Assembly (NCBI GenBank): GCA_035294245.1
Contig: DATGLG010000043.1
Span: 186,001 to 250,000 of the forward strand
DNA length: 64,000 nt
DNA from: DATGLG01 sp035294245
GTDB taxonomy: Bacteria; Pseudomonadota; Alphaproteobacteria; JACZXZ01
Direction: 5' to 3'
Position numbers and translations under genes: made by a program. Below the pieces are notes generated by a model. It had not been told where the DNA came from and did not search any database. It saw only the letters and a list, made by a program, of their open reading frames with translations. Each line of letters begins with the position of its first letter. The stretch's first letter is position 1. Below are positions 51,993 through 61,178 of this stretch, one piece after another.

Positions 51993-52517
51993 ATGCGTCT
52001 TATCCGCCGCCTGGGGCCGGGCGACGTGCCAGCGCTCCTCGCCCATTTGCTGGGATTGAGCCAGATCGACCGCCGCCTGCGTTTTTGCGGCGCTGCGTCC
52101 GATTCGCTCATTCGCCATTACTGCGCCACCATCGACTGGGGCCGCTCCCTTCTCCTCGGCTGCTTCAGCGGCCGCAATCTTGTTGGCGCGATCCATCTGC
52201 TATGGTCGGATCCAGCCCGATCGGATGCCGTCGAATTCACCCTCTCCGTCGACCGCCAGGAGAAAGGCAAAGGAATCGGCACGGAATTGCTGCAGCGGGC
52301 GATGAACACGGCGCGCAGCCGCGGCGTCAGCCGATTGAATTTCGTCTGTCCCGCCGAGGACGAGCCGATGCAGCGTCTCGCCCTCAAGATGGGCGGGCGC
52401 CTTCTGACCGACGGCGTTCAGGTCGACGGCACCATCGAACTGGCGCGGCCCACAGAAATGCCCGCCTTTGCCGTGGCTCCCGCCAAGGAAGAGCTGCGCC
52501 GCTCCGGGACGCGTTGA
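51993..52517 (+). CDS. GNAT-family N-acetyltransferase
   Basis: 174-residue acetyl-CoA-dependent acyltransferase. The GNAT motif A is EFTLSVDRQEKGKGIGTELL followed by QRAMNTARSRGVSRLNFVCP, with the Q/RxxGxG/A pyrophosphate loop (EKGKGIG). The substrate cannot be predicted. Monocistronic and divergent from the amidase; the 131-bp gap between them contains a TTAG-N7-TTAA pair resembling a CtrA site. Confidence 0.85.
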   Translation: MRLIRRLGPGDVPALLAHLLGLSQIDRRLRFCGAASDSLIRHYCATIDWGRSLLLGCFSGRNLVGAIHLLWSDPARSDAVEFTLSVDRQEKGKGIGTELLQRAMNTARSRGVSRLNFVCPAEDEPMQRLALKMGGRLLTDGVQVDGTIELARPTEMPAFAVAPAKEELRRSGTR

Positions 52518-52637
52518 CGCGGACCGCAGCCGGCGGCGTCCGTGGCGGCGCGGCCCTTGCCGGACTGTCTTACCGGGAGTAGCGTCGACCTCGGCCGTCG
52601 ATAACGGCGGCTCCGCCTACCCGGAGGATATGACGGA

Positions 52638-54032
52638 ATGACTGCGCAGCCCATGCTGTCCGCCGACCCGAAGCTCGTTGCGGAGGAGCTCAAGACTCTC
52701 TTGGGGGACCGCTTCACGACGGCGATGGCCGTGCGGCAACTTCATGGCAAGGATGAGTCCAGCTTTCGCCCGGCGCCTCCCGATGGCGTCGCCTTCGCCC
52801 GGTCGACCGAGGAGGTGAGCGCCATTGTGAAGATTTGCGCGCGCCATCGCGTGCCGGTTATTCCCTTCGGTACCGGGAGCTCGCTCGAAGGCCATGTTCT
52901 GGCCATCCATGGCGGCATCTGCATCGATCTCAGCCAGATGAACAAGATACTGAGGGTTAGCCCCGAGGACCTGGATTGCACCGTGCAGGCCGGTGTTACC
53001 CGCAAGCAGCTCAACGAGCATATCCGGTATACCGGCTTGTTCTTCCCCATCGATCCGGGCGCTGACGCCTCTCTCGGCGGCATGGCGGCGACGCGCGCCT
53101 CGGGCACGAACGCCGTTCGCTATGGCACGATGCGGGAAAACGTCCTCGGCTTGACGGTTGTGCTTGCCGACGGCCGCATCATCCGCACATCCAAGCGGGC
53201 GCGCAAATCCGCCGCCGGCTACGACCTGACACGGCTTTTCATCGGGTCCGAAGGCACGCTTGGCGTGATCACCGAGGTGACGCTCCGCCTCTATGGCATT
53301 CCGGAGGCGATCTCGGCGGCCGTGTGCCCGTTCCCGAGCCTCGACGCCGCCGTGCGCACCGTCATCGAGACGATCCAGCTCGGCGTGCCAATTGCGCGCA
53401 TCGAGTTCCTCGACCCGCTCGCCATGAAGGCGATCAACCGCTATGCGAAGCTCAGCTATCCCGAGGTCTTCACCCTCTTTTTCGAGTTCCACGGCAGCGA
53501 GTCTGGGGTGAAGGAGCAGGTCGAGACCGTTCAGGCGATCGCCGGCGAGCACGGCGCGACGGACTTCCAATGGGCGAGCCGGCCAGAGGATCGCAGCAAG
53601 CTCTGGCAGGCGCGGCATGACGCTTATTTCGCTTCCCTCCAGCTTCGGCCCGGCTGCCGCGGCATCGCGACCGATGTCTGCGTGCCGATCTCGCGCCTTG
53701 CGGAATGCATTGCCGAGACCTATGAGGACGTATCCAAGGCCTCGATGCCGGTGACCATCGTGGGGCATGTCGGGGACGGGAATTTTCACCTGCTTTTCCT
53801 GATCGATCCCGAGAGCGAGGCGGAGCGGCATGAGGCCGAGGCCGTCAACGAGCGCATGGTGATGCGCGCGCTTGCTATGGACGGCACCTGCACGGGCGAG
53901 CATGGCGTTGGCCTTGGTAAGATGGATTTCCTCGTGGCCGAGCACGGCGAGGCCGTCAGCGTCATGCGCCAGATCAAGACGGCCATCGATCCTGAGAACA
54001 TCATGAATCCCGGGAAGATTCTCAGGGTGTAA
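52638..54032 (+). CDS. FAD-linked D-lactate dehydrogenase/glycolate oxidase-type enzyme
   Basis: 464-residue flavoenzyme. N-terminal FAD_binding_4 domain with VIPFGTGSSLEGHVLAIHGG, FFPIDPGADASLGGMAATRA and RLFIGSEGTLGVITEVTLRL. The C-terminal FAD-oxidase_C domain has IVGHVGDGNFHLLFLIDPES and TCTGEHGVGLGKMDFLVAEH, whose His residues act in the active site of D-2-hydroxyacid dehydrogenases. The closest match in layout is D-lactate dehydrogenase (cytochrome), the DLD1/LDHD type; a GlcD-like role is possible but no GlcE/GlcF partners are adjacent. Confidence 0.9.
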   Translation: MTAQPMLSADPKLVAEELKTLLGDRFTTAMAVRQLHGKDESSFRPAPPDGVAFARSTEEVSAIVKICARHRVPVIPFGTGSSLEGHVLAIHGGICIDLSQMNKILRVSPEDLDCTVQAGVTRKQLNEHIRYTGLFFPIDPGADASLGGMAATRASGTNAVRYGTMRENVLGLTVVLADGRIIRTSKRARKSAAGYDLTRLFIGSEGTLGVITEVTLRLYGIPEAISAAVCPFPSLDAAVRTVIETIQLGVPIARIEFLDPLAMKAINRYAKLSYPEVFTLFFEFHGSESGVKEQVETVQAIAGEHGATDFQWASRPEDRSKLWQARHDAYFASLQLRPGCRGIATDVCVPISRLAECIAETYEDVSKASMPVTIVGHVGDGNFHLLFLIDPESEAERHEAEAVNERMVMRALAMDGTCTGEHGVGLGKMDFLVAEHGEAVSVMRQIKTAIDPENIMNPGKILRV

Positions 54033-54238
54033 AAGCGAAGCGAAGCCGCCGCCGTCATGCCGCGTTGACGCCACAAAAGGGCCACAGGCGCCCGGTGAGA
54101 TCAGGCGGGTAGTGCGGCAGCCGTCCCGGTTCCTGTATTCTGGCTGCCGAGCGAGCCGGGCAGATTTGAACCGCGACCCGTGTTTGCCTATTTTAGCGCG
54201 CCGCCGCTTGATACGATTCGGCCCTGGAGACCCATTCC

Positions 54239-57200
54239 GTGAAGAAGCTGCTGGCCGCCCTCGGCATTTTGGCGATTGCCGCCTTGGCTGCCGTGCTGAT
54301 CGGGCCAAGCTTCATCGACTGGAGCCGCTACAAGGGCGAGATCGCGGCGCGTGTGGAAGCGGCGACGGGCCGCGCCCTCACCATCGAGGGCGGGGTTTCC
54401 TTGGCGCTTCTGCCTACCCCGCGGCTTACGATCGAAGACGTACGCCTTGCCAACCTGTCCGGCGCGTCGGACCCGGATCTGGCCAGGGTGAAGATCCTCG
54501 ACGCGCGTGTCGCCTTCATCCCGCTCCTCACCGGCCGAATCCGCGTCGAGAGCCTCGATCTCGTCGAGCCGCAGCTCAATTTCGAGCGTCTTGCGGATGG
54601 ACGCATCAACTGGATTTTGGTTCCGGAAGTGCCGGCATCAACCGGCAGGCCCGCAAGCTCGACCCCGCCGCCCGATGAGATCCTGCCCGGCTGGTTGACG
54701 CCCGACCATCTCGCCATCACAAACGGCGTGATCCGCTATCGGGACGACCGCACGGGAGAGGTCCAGACCCTCTCGCAAATCAATGGTGGACTCAGTGCCG
54801 GCTCCCCGAGGGGCCCGTTCCGGGCGCAAGGACATGCGACGGCTGCCAATATCCCACTCACCTTCGAAGCCACGTTGCAGCGCCTTGGTGGCACGAGCCC
54901 TACCGCGGTCGGGCTCAGACTCGGGCTGACCGGCGCTCAGCTCGATTTCAACGGTAAGCTGGTGCCCGGCGAAACCGGCACGGAATTGAACGGGAAGCTG
55001 CGATTTTCAGGGGTCGATTTGCGCGCCATCGCAGCGACCGTCGCTGGCCGGCGCCCGACCAGCCTGCCGCCATTCCTGGCCCAGAATTTCGTGGTGGAGG
55101 CCGCTCTCGCCGCCTCTGGAACGAAAATTGCGTTGAACGGTCTCGCCTTGCGGCTCGGCGACAGCGAGGCGAGCGGTGGTGCGGTGTTCGAGCCCGGCAC
55201 GCCTGATCGGGCGGCGCTCACATTTTCGCTGAGCCGCGTCGATCTCGACAAATGGCTGGCCATGAAAGACCCGGCGGCCCATCGCAACAGCGGTACCGAT
55301 GTGGCGGCGGCATTGCTTGGCGAATCCGTCCGAAGGCGAGAGCCGACGACCGCACCCGCTTCCGCTGTGCCATCTCCCTTCGCCTTGCCGAGCGATCTCG
55401 AGGCCACGCTCGACGCCAATATCGACGCGCTCATTTATCGCGGTGATGTGGTGCGTCAGATTCATCTCGGCGCCACGCTGCATCGCGGCGAGCTGGCGCT
55501 CGACCAGCTGTCGGCGTCGCTGCCCGGCAGCTCCGATGTCACCGCCTACGGCGCGCTGCGCGTCCGAGACGGGCAACCGAGCTTCAGCGGGAACTTGGAG
55601 GGAAATGCCGATAACCTGCGGGGGCTCCTCGGTTGGCTCAAGCTCGACGTCGGGCAGATTCCTGCGGAGCGACTGCGCAAGCTTTCGCTCTCGACGGCCC
55701 TCGACGTGACGCCGCAGCAGCTCGAGTTGCGCGATGTCGACATGGTGCTGGATTCCTCGCACCTCGTCGGCGGCGCGACGATCCTGTTGCAAAGTCGCCC
55801 GGCTTTCGGCGCCAGCCTGGCGATCGACCGCCTCAACCTCGACGCCTATCTGCCCGAGTCGGCCAATGCGGCTCCACCTACCAACCGGGCACAGGCAACT
55901 GGTGATGCTTCCGGCGCGGCGCGGCAAAAGGCACCCCCTTTGGTTGCCATGGCGGATCGTCTGCAGCTTTTCAATCGCTTTGACGCCAACATTCGGGCGC
56001 GCGTCGACGAGCTCATCTATCGCGGCCAGGATATCCGCGGTGTCGCTCTCGACGGTACCGTTCAAGGAGGCAACATCACCTTGCGCGAGGCCAGCGTCGA
56101 GGATCTCGCGGGGATGAAGGGGACCCTGCGCGGGACCTTCGCCGGTCTCGCCGACAAGAAGCCGACCGCCGATGTTACTTTCGAGGCAAGCGCCGCCTCG
56201 CTCGCAACCTTCCTGCGCTTCGCCTCGCTGCCTTTGCCGATTCCCGCTGATCAGATCGGTGCTCTCGCGGTGAAGGGCCGCTTCAGGGGGGACGATACCT
56301 CCTTGGGTGTTACGGGGTTGAAGGCGCAGTCGGGGCTGCTCGATGCGGCAGGCGATGTCGTCGTGAGCGGCCTTCCGGACAAGCCACAGATCACGACAAG
56401 CCTGACGGCTTCCACTTCGCATCCGGGAGCCCTCGCGGCTCTCGCGGGCTTCGGGATTGCGAGCACGCTCGATGCCCTCGGCGCGACGCAGATCTCCGTC
56501 AAGACCGCGGCTCTTCCGGATGGCACCTCGATCGACGCGACAGTCGCCGCCAGTGGCGGCTCCCTCTCGCTGACCGGGACGGTGGCTGCGGGCAACGGGG
56601 CACCTCTGCGCTATGATCTTACCGTCAATGCGAGCCACCCGGATCTCGCGGCACTTCTCCGCATCATGGCGCCCGCTTATCGCCCTGCCGCACGGAAGCT
56701 CGGCGCCCTGGAGTTCACGGGAAAGCTTTCCGGCGGAGGCGATGGCTTCGCGCTATCCGATATGGCTGCCAAGCTCGGCCCGGTCTCCTTCAAGGGCGAC
56801 CTCGACGGGGCTTTCGCCGGCCCGCGGCCGAAATTCGACCTGCGGCTGAGCGCCGATGCGATCGATATCGGCTCCTTGCTGCCCGCAGCCAAGACCGAGG
56901 CGACGGCGCGCCAAACGTCCGACCCGCCTCCGGCCGAGACCGATTCCCGCTGGTCGGACGCGCCGCTCGAATTGGGGTTGCTGAAATCGGCAGACGCGAA
57001 TCTCTCGCTTTCAACGCCGTCGCTGACTTATGGCCACTACCGGCTCGAGGATGCGACCGTGACAGCGGCCGTGAGCGACGGCGTCCTCGACCTTTCGGAA
57101 TTGGCCGGGCGACTCTATGGCGGCGACTTCAAGCTCACCGGCAAGCTCGACGCGCGCACCGTTCCCAATACCGCGCTCGCGCTACGGCTGTCCGGAGCCG

Positions 57201-57868
57201 ATCTCGGCGCCGCTGAATTGGCGATCGGCGCACTACACCTGGCGAAGGGCAAATTGACGATCTCCGCCGATCTTGCGGCAAGCGGCGGCAGCGAGCGCGC
57301 GCTCATCCAGGGCCTCAACGGCAACGGTGCCTTTGCCATGGAGGGCGGCGAGATCGAAGGCTTCAACCTTGCGGCGGCAAGCGCGCGACTGGGCAAGCCT
57401 GATCGCGCCACGGATTTGCTGCGGATGGTAGAGACGGGGCTTTCGGGGGGTGCGAGCAAGGTCGCGCACCTCGCCGGCACCGTTACCGTGGCGAATGGTG
57501 TGGCCAAGAATACCGATCTCGCAATCGACGCCGATGGCGCGGTCGGCCAAGGCCACGGCACCATCGATTTGCCGCGCTGGTACATGGACTACACCGTCGA
57601 TTTCAAGCTGACCGGCGCCGCCGACGCGCCGCCGGTTGCGGTCACCCTCAAAGGGGCTCCCGACGCGCCGCGCAAATTCCTCAATGCCAATGAGTTCCAG
57701 GAATACCTTCTGAAGCGCGGCGTGGGTGCCGCCTTCAAGGACACGGGCAAGGCGTCCCAGGAGAAGGCCCCGGGGCCGGATGGAGAGAATCCCACTACGG
57801 CGCCGAAGTCCAGCTCGCCTCAGGAGATCATTCAGAATCTGCTGAAGAGCTTCGAGAAGAAGCCTTAG
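54239..57868 (+). CDS. AsmA-family protein, very long
   Basis: 1,209-residue envelope protein of the AsmA/YhdP group of bridge-like phospholipid transporters. Starts at GTG with one N-terminal membrane anchor (LAALGILAIAALAAVLIGPS), then the AsmA signature FIDWSRYKGEIAARVEAATG and LTIEGGVSLALLPTPRLTIE. The remainder is a long series of beta-strands, with an AsmA_2-like C-terminal region (GNGAFAMEGGEIEGFNLAAA, TVDFKLTGAADAPPVAVTLK). Such proteins span the periplasm from an inner-membrane anchor. Its last 41 bases overlap the convergent RHH gene. Confidence 0.9.
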   Translation: MKKLLAALGILAIAALAAVLIGPSFIDWSRYKGEIAARVEAATGRALTIEGGVSLALLPTPRLTIEDVRLANLSGASDPDLARVKILDARVAFIPLLTGRIRVESLDLVEPQLNFERLADGRINWILVPEVPASTGRPASSTPPPDEILPGWLTPDHLAITNGVIRYRDDRTGEVQTLSQINGGLSAGSPRGPFRAQGHATAANIPLTFEATLQRLGGTSPTAVGLRLGLTGAQLDFNGKLVPGETGTELNGKLRFSGVDLRAIAATVAGRRPTSLPPFLAQNFVVEAALAASGTKIALNGLALRLGDSEASGGAVFEPGTPDRAALTFSLSRVDLDKWLAMKDPAAHRNSGTDVAAALLGESVRRREPTTAPASAVPSPFALPSDLEATLDANIDALIYRGDVVRQIHLGATLHRGELALDQLSASLPGSSDVTAYGALRVRDGQPSFSGNLEGNADNLRGLLGWLKLDVGQIPAERLRKLSLSTALDVTPQQLELRDVDMVLDSSHLVGGATILLQSRPAFGASLAIDRLNLDAYLPESANAAPPTNRAQATGDASGAARQKAPPLVAMADRLQLFNRFDANIRARVDELIYRGQDIRGVALDGTVQGGNITLREASVEDLAGMKGTLRGTFAGLADKKPTADVTFEASAASLATFLRFASLPLPIPADQIGALAVKGRFRGDDTSLGVTGLKAQSGLLDAAGDVVVSGLPDKPQITTSLTASTSHPGALAALAGFGIASTLDALGATQISVKTAALPDGTSIDATVAASGGSLSLTGTVAAGNGAPLRYDLTVNASHPDLAALLRIMAPAYRPAARKLGALEFTGKLSGGGDGFALSDMAAKLGPVSFKGDLDGAFAGPRPKFDLRLSADAIDIGSLLPAAKTEATARQTSDPPPAETDSRWSDAPLELGLLKSADANLSLSTPSLTYGHYRLEDATVTAAVSDGVLDLSELAGRLYGGDFKLTGKLDARTVPNTALALRLSGADLGAAELAIGALHLAKGKLTISADLAASGGSERALIQGLNGNGAFAMEGGEIEGFNLAAASARLGKPDRATDLLRMVETGLSGGASKVAHLAGTVTVANGVAKNTDLAIDADGAVGQGHGTIDLPRWYMDYTVDFKLTGAADAPPVAVTLKGAPDAPRKFLNANEFQEYLLKRGVGAAFKDTGKASQEKAPGPDGENPTTAPKSSSPQEIIQNLLKSFEKKP

Positions 57869-58085
57869 TCTGCGCCGCGGCGCTCAGGTGCTCCACGACG
57901 AAGACGCGAAGCGCGCTCGAGAGATTGCCGGTGCGATCCTTGTCGATTTCCGCGACGAGCGCGTTCAGGGATAAGCCCCGTTGCGCGGCAATCTCCTTGA
58001 GCGTGCGCCAAAAGACGGGCTCGAGGGAGACGCTCGTCCGATGCCCGGCGATGATGACGGAGCGCTTCGCCAGCAAGGCGCTCAC
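57828..58085 (-). CDS. Ribbon-helix-helix domain protein
   Basis: 85 residues of the RHH_4 type: the strand and first helix are RSVIIAGHRTSVSLEPVFW, then RTLKEIAAQRGLSLNALVAE and SSALRVFVVEHL, with a Ser-rich tail. Homologues are small alphaproteobacterial DNA-binding-like proteins without a clear assigned function. The stop overlaps the end of the convergent asmA-like gene; the start overlaps the tfoX-like stop by four bases, so it is the last gene of the sspB/fumarase group. Confidence 0.83.
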   Translation of the reverse strand: MSALLAKRSVIIAGHRTSVSLEPVFWRTLKEIAAQRGLSLNALVAEIDKDRTGNLSSALRVFVVEHLSAAAQTKASSRSSSADSE

Positions 58086-58504
58086 GCGTCGGGTGCGAGG
58101 CTCGCACGAGCGCCAGCAGGGGGATACTGCCGGGGCAAACTTCCGCGCACCTTCCGCTCTTTGGCTCTCACCCCGGCGGCATGAGCCTTCCGGGCCCAGC
58201 GGCGCAACGCTCGGGGGTCGTCGATGATGGCGGACGGCACTTCCCAGTAAGGAAGGCCGACGACCCCGCTCCGTCCTTCATAGGTGAGCTGGGCAAAGCC
58301 CCGCCTCACGAAATCGAGGCGGTTCTTGTCGTCCACCTTGAGGAAAAGCCGTCCTCTGACCGCAATGGCAAAGATGGTGTCTTCCAGGTAGAGGCCGAAG
58401 CCGCTGAAAAGCCGTCGCGAGGCGATCGGCCCGAGGGGCGTCAGCCGTGCGGCGATACCGTCGACGAAGACCTCGGCCGCGGTGCGCCTCTGCTTAGCGC
58501 GCAT
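58082..58504 (-). CDS. TfoX/Sxy N-terminal domain protein
   Basis: About 140 residues. The TfoX N-terminal domain is clear: ARLTPLGPIASRRLFSGFGL, YLEDTIFAIAVRGRLFLKVD and LPYWEVPSAIIDDPRALRRW. The TfoX C-terminal domain is absent, as in many alphaproteobacterial members, and a basic tail follows. The ATG at 58504 overlaps the fumarase stop by 11 bases; ATG 58534 is an alternative. In gammaproteobacteria TfoX controls competence; a role here is unproven. Confidence 0.85.
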   Translation of the reverse strand: MRAKQRRTAAEVFVDGIAARLTPLGPIASRRLFSGFGLYLEDTIFAIAVRGRLFLKVDDKNRLDFVRRGFAQLTYEGRSGVVGLPYWEVPSAIIDDPRALRRWARKAHAAGVRAKERKVRGSLPRQYPPAGARASLAPDA

Positions 58505-60110
58505 TCCCCTGGAAGAAGTCATTGCCCTTGTCATCGGTGATGATGAATGCAGGGAAGTCCTCCACCTCGATCCGGTAGATCGCCTCCATCCCGAGCTCGG
58601 GATAATCGATCACCTCGACCTTGCGGATGCAGTCCTGGGCGAGGCGCGCGGCCGGCCCGCCGATCGAGCCCAGATAGAACCCGCCATGGGCGCGGCACGC
58701 GTCGATGAAGGGCTTCGAGCGGTTGCCTTTGCCGACCGTGACGAAACTACCGCCGTTCCTCATGAAGAGATCGGCATAGGAGTCCATGCGCGAGGAGGTC
58801 GTCGGCCCGAAGGAGCCGGACGCGTAGCCCTTGGGCGTCTTGGCGGGTCCCGCGTAATAGATCGGATGATCCTTGATCGCATCGGGCAAGCCCTCGCCTC
58901 TCTCGATGCGGTCTTGCAGGCGACCATGGGCGATATCACGGGCCACCACCATGGGGCCGGTCAAGGCGAGCCGCATGCGGATCGGGTAGCGGCTCAAAGT
59001 CTTGCGGATCTCGCTCATCGGCGTCCTGAGGTCGATGCGGACGACCTCGCCGCCGATCTCGCCCTCGCCGGGCTCGGGAAGATATTGGGCGGGATTGGTT
59101 TCGAGCTCCTCGAGGAATACCCCGTCTGCCGTGATCTTGCCGAGCGCCTGTCGATCCGCCGAGCAGGAGACGCCGATGCCGACCGGCAGGCTGGCGCCAT
59201 GGCGGGGCAGGCGGATGACGCGCACGTCATGCACGAAATACTTGCCACCGAACTGAGCCCCGATCCCGAAGCCTCGGGTCATCTCGCGAATCTGCTCTTC
59301 CAGGTCACGGTCGCGAAAGGCATGGCCGCCGACGCCGCCTTCGCTCGGCAGAGTGTCGAGATAGCGGCAGCTCGCGAGCTTCACGGTCTTGAGGTTCTGC
59401 TCGGCGGATGTGCCACCGATCACCACCGCCAGATGATAAGGCGGGCAGGCGGCTGTCCCGAGAGATTTGATCTTGCCCTCGAGCGACTTGAGCAGGGCGT
59501 CCGGGCGCAGGATCGCGGGTGTCTCTTGGAAAAGGAACGTCTTGTTTGCCGAGCCGCCGCCCTTGGCGATGAAGAGGAAGTGATATTCGTCGCCCTGGGT
59601 GGCGTAAATATCGATCTGCGCCGGCAGATTGGTCCGCGTATTCGCCTCCTTGAACATGGAGAGCGGCGCCATCTGGCTGTAGCGGAGATTGGTCTCGGTC
59701 CATACCTTGTGGATGCCGCGCGAAAGGGCCTCGGCGTCGTTGAAGCCGGTGAAGACGCGCTGCCCCTTCTCGCCGATCACGATCGGGGTACCCGTGTCCT
59801 GGCACATCGGCAAGACGCGGCCGGCGGCGATCACGGCGTTCTTCAGCAGATCGAGCGCCACGAAGCGGTCATTGTCCGACGCCTCCGAGTCGTCGATGAT
59901 GGCGCGCAGCTGACCGAGATGGCCGGGGCGCAGAAGATGCGAGATGTCGTGAAACGCCTCGCGCGCGAGCAGCGCCAAGGCCTCGGGCGCCACCTTGACC
60001 ATGCGACCGCCGGCGAAGGATGCGATTTCCACATGCTCTCCCATGAGCTTGCGGTAAGGGGTCTTGTCTTCCCCCAACGGGAAGAGCTCCTGAAAGGCGA
60101 AGTCGGTCAT
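58494..60110 (-). CDS. Fumarate hydratase class I
   Basis: 538-residue iron-sulfur hydratase that interconverts fumarate and malate in the TCA cycle. The N-terminal alpha domain includes MCQDTGTPIVIGEKGQRVF and CPPYHLAVVIGGTSAEQNLK, which carry Cys ligands of the [4Fe-4S] cluster. The C-terminal beta domain has YAGPAKTPKGYASGSFGPTT. Single-chain class I (FumA-like), not the class II FumC. Follows sspB by 50 bp and overlaps the tfoX-like gene. Confidence 0.95.
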   Translation of the reverse strand: MTDFAFQELFPLGEDKTPYRKLMGEHVEIASFAGGRMVKVAPEALALLAREAFHDISHLLRPGHLGQLRAIIDDSEASDNDRFVALDLLKNAVIAAGRVLPMCQDTGTPIVIGEKGQRVFTGFNDAEALSRGIHKVWTETNLRYSQMAPLSMFKEANTRTNLPAQIDIYATQGDEYHFLFIAKGGGSANKTFLFQETPAILRPDALLKSLEGKIKSLGTAACPPYHLAVVIGGTSAEQNLKTVKLASCRYLDTLPSEGGVGGHAFRDRDLEEQIREMTRGFGIGAQFGGKYFVHDVRVIRLPRHGASLPVGIGVSCSADRQALGKITADGVFLEELETNPAQYLPEPGEGEIGGEVVRIDLRTPMSEIRKTLSRYPIRMRLALTGPMVVARDIAHGRLQDRIERGEGLPDAIKDHPIYYAGPAKTPKGYASGSFGPTTSSRMDSYADLFMRNGGSFVTVGKGNRSKPFIDACRAHGGFYLGSIGGPAARLAQDCIRKVEVIDYPELGMEAIYRIEVEDFPAFIITDDKGNDFFQGNAR

Positions 60111-60160
60111 GTCTGGCTCCGTAGGCCTGATCCCGCGGAATTCGGTGGGGGCCTACACAA

Positions 60161-60634
60161 TCATTTCTTGCGGAAGGCGTCGAGTGTCACGACCTGGCCC
60201 GCCTTGTCGACCGGCTCGGCGCCGGCGGCGTCGCGGGCGGCGCTGTCCTTGTCCAGCTTGATCGCTTCCTCGCGGGTGATTTCTCCCTTGAACTGCAGAC
60301 CGAACTGGACCGATGGGTCGACAAAGCCCGTGAGCGCCGCGAAGGGGATATGCAGCCGCTCATGCACCCGATTGAAGCTCAAGGTCACCTCGAAGGCGTC
60401 GTCGGTCACGTCGAGGCCCCAGAATTGGTATTGGAGGACGATCGTCATCTCCTGGGGATATTGGGCGCGGAGATGATCGGGTATGACGACGCCGGGAAAG
60501 CCGGTACGGAAGGTAAGATAGAAGTGGTGGTTATCGGGAAACCCGTTTTTAGCGACGACCCGCAAGGACTGGCGCACGACGTCCCGCAAGGCTTCCTCGA
60601 CCATCTTGTCGTAGCGGAGCAGATCCCTGCTCAT
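60161..60634 (-). CDS. sspB: ClpXP adaptor SspB
   Basis: 157-residue alphaproteobacterial-type SspB that binds ssrA-tagged proteins and delivers them to ClpXP. Typical segments: LLRYDKMVEEALRDVVRQSL, NHHFYLTFRTGFPGV, EMTIVLQYQFWGLDV, VTLSFNRVHERLHIPFAALT and FVDPSVQFGLQF. The ATG at 60634 follows GGGGAG. It lies directly downstream of the tmRNA gene on the same strand, so tag production and tag recognition are encoded side by side. Confidence 0.94.
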   Translation of the reverse strand: MSRDLLRYDKMVEEALRDVVRQSLRVVAKNGFPDNHHFYLTFRTGFPGVVIPDHLRAQYPQEMTIVLQYQFWGLDVTDDAFEVTLSFNRVHERLHIPFAALTGFVDPSVQFGLQFKGEITREEAIKLDKDSAARDAAGAEPVDKAGQVVTLDAFRKK

Positions 60635-60654
60635 CAAGCGTGCTCCCCGGTGCG

Positions 60655-61010
60655 GCGCGTCCTCTTGTCGGGACCTGGCGGTGGAGGGCTTCTGTTGCCA
60701 GGTGCCCTCCGAACCCCGCCTCGGCTTGCGAGAGCCGAGGGCTTGAACTTCAGGCTAACCAGCCGCCCTTAGGCAGCGAGGCGAGCCTCCGCGTAGTTGT
60801 CGTTGGCAACTATGCTATGGCCCGATAACGGCGGAACCATGCCGGGCGAAAATCGCACCTTTAGCCGCGCGTCGATCCTGTTTCGCCCCCTCGGGGCCCG
60901 CGACATGCTCGCCGAGTCGCGGGCTTGATCGGGATTGGTGGAGGCGCCGGGTACTGCCCCCGGGTCCGCAGCGGTTATTATGTACGACGTTTATCGCCAT
61001 AGCCGGGTCG
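60655..61010 (-). ncRNA. ssrA: Circularly permuted two-piece tmRNA (ssrA)
   Basis: Rescues stalled ribosomes. In minus-strand order, the acceptor half comes first (about 61,010-60,936) with T arm CCGGG/CCCGG and 3' end CTCCACCA at 60,943-60,936. A removable loop with a 9-bp hairpin (GCCCGCGAC/GTCGCGGGC) follows. Then the coding half begins GGGGGCGAAACAGGATCGAC at 60,890. GGGGGCG pairs with CGCCTCC to form the acceptor stem, including the G3-U70 wobble needed for alanine charging. The tag frame at 60,807-60,769 reads ANDNYAEARLAA then TAA. Outer ends are approximate. Confidence 0.92.
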
Positions 61011-61053
61011 CCCCGACACCTGGAATATAGGGATCGCCGAAGAGTTTGAAAAG

Positions 61054-61087
61054 CGGGACGCGACCCGCAGCGGAACGCGACCCGCCA
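61054..61087. repeat. Two 17-bp tandem repeats upstream of thyX
   Basis: Units 61054-61070 and 61071-61087 share ACGCGACCCGC and differ at two positions. They sit between the tmRNA gene and thyX; function unknown. Confidence 0.55.
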
Positions 61088-61178
61088 TGAGTGGCGCCTG
61101 CGCGAGCGGGCGGATAGAGTGGGCGGCCAAAGCTTACCCGCCCACGGCGGATTGCCGGCGGCAGCACAGGAGACGAGG

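Noticed and set aside
58482..60476. A 664-codon plus-strand frame opposite fumarase
   Set aside because: Shadow of the class I fumarase; no family features.
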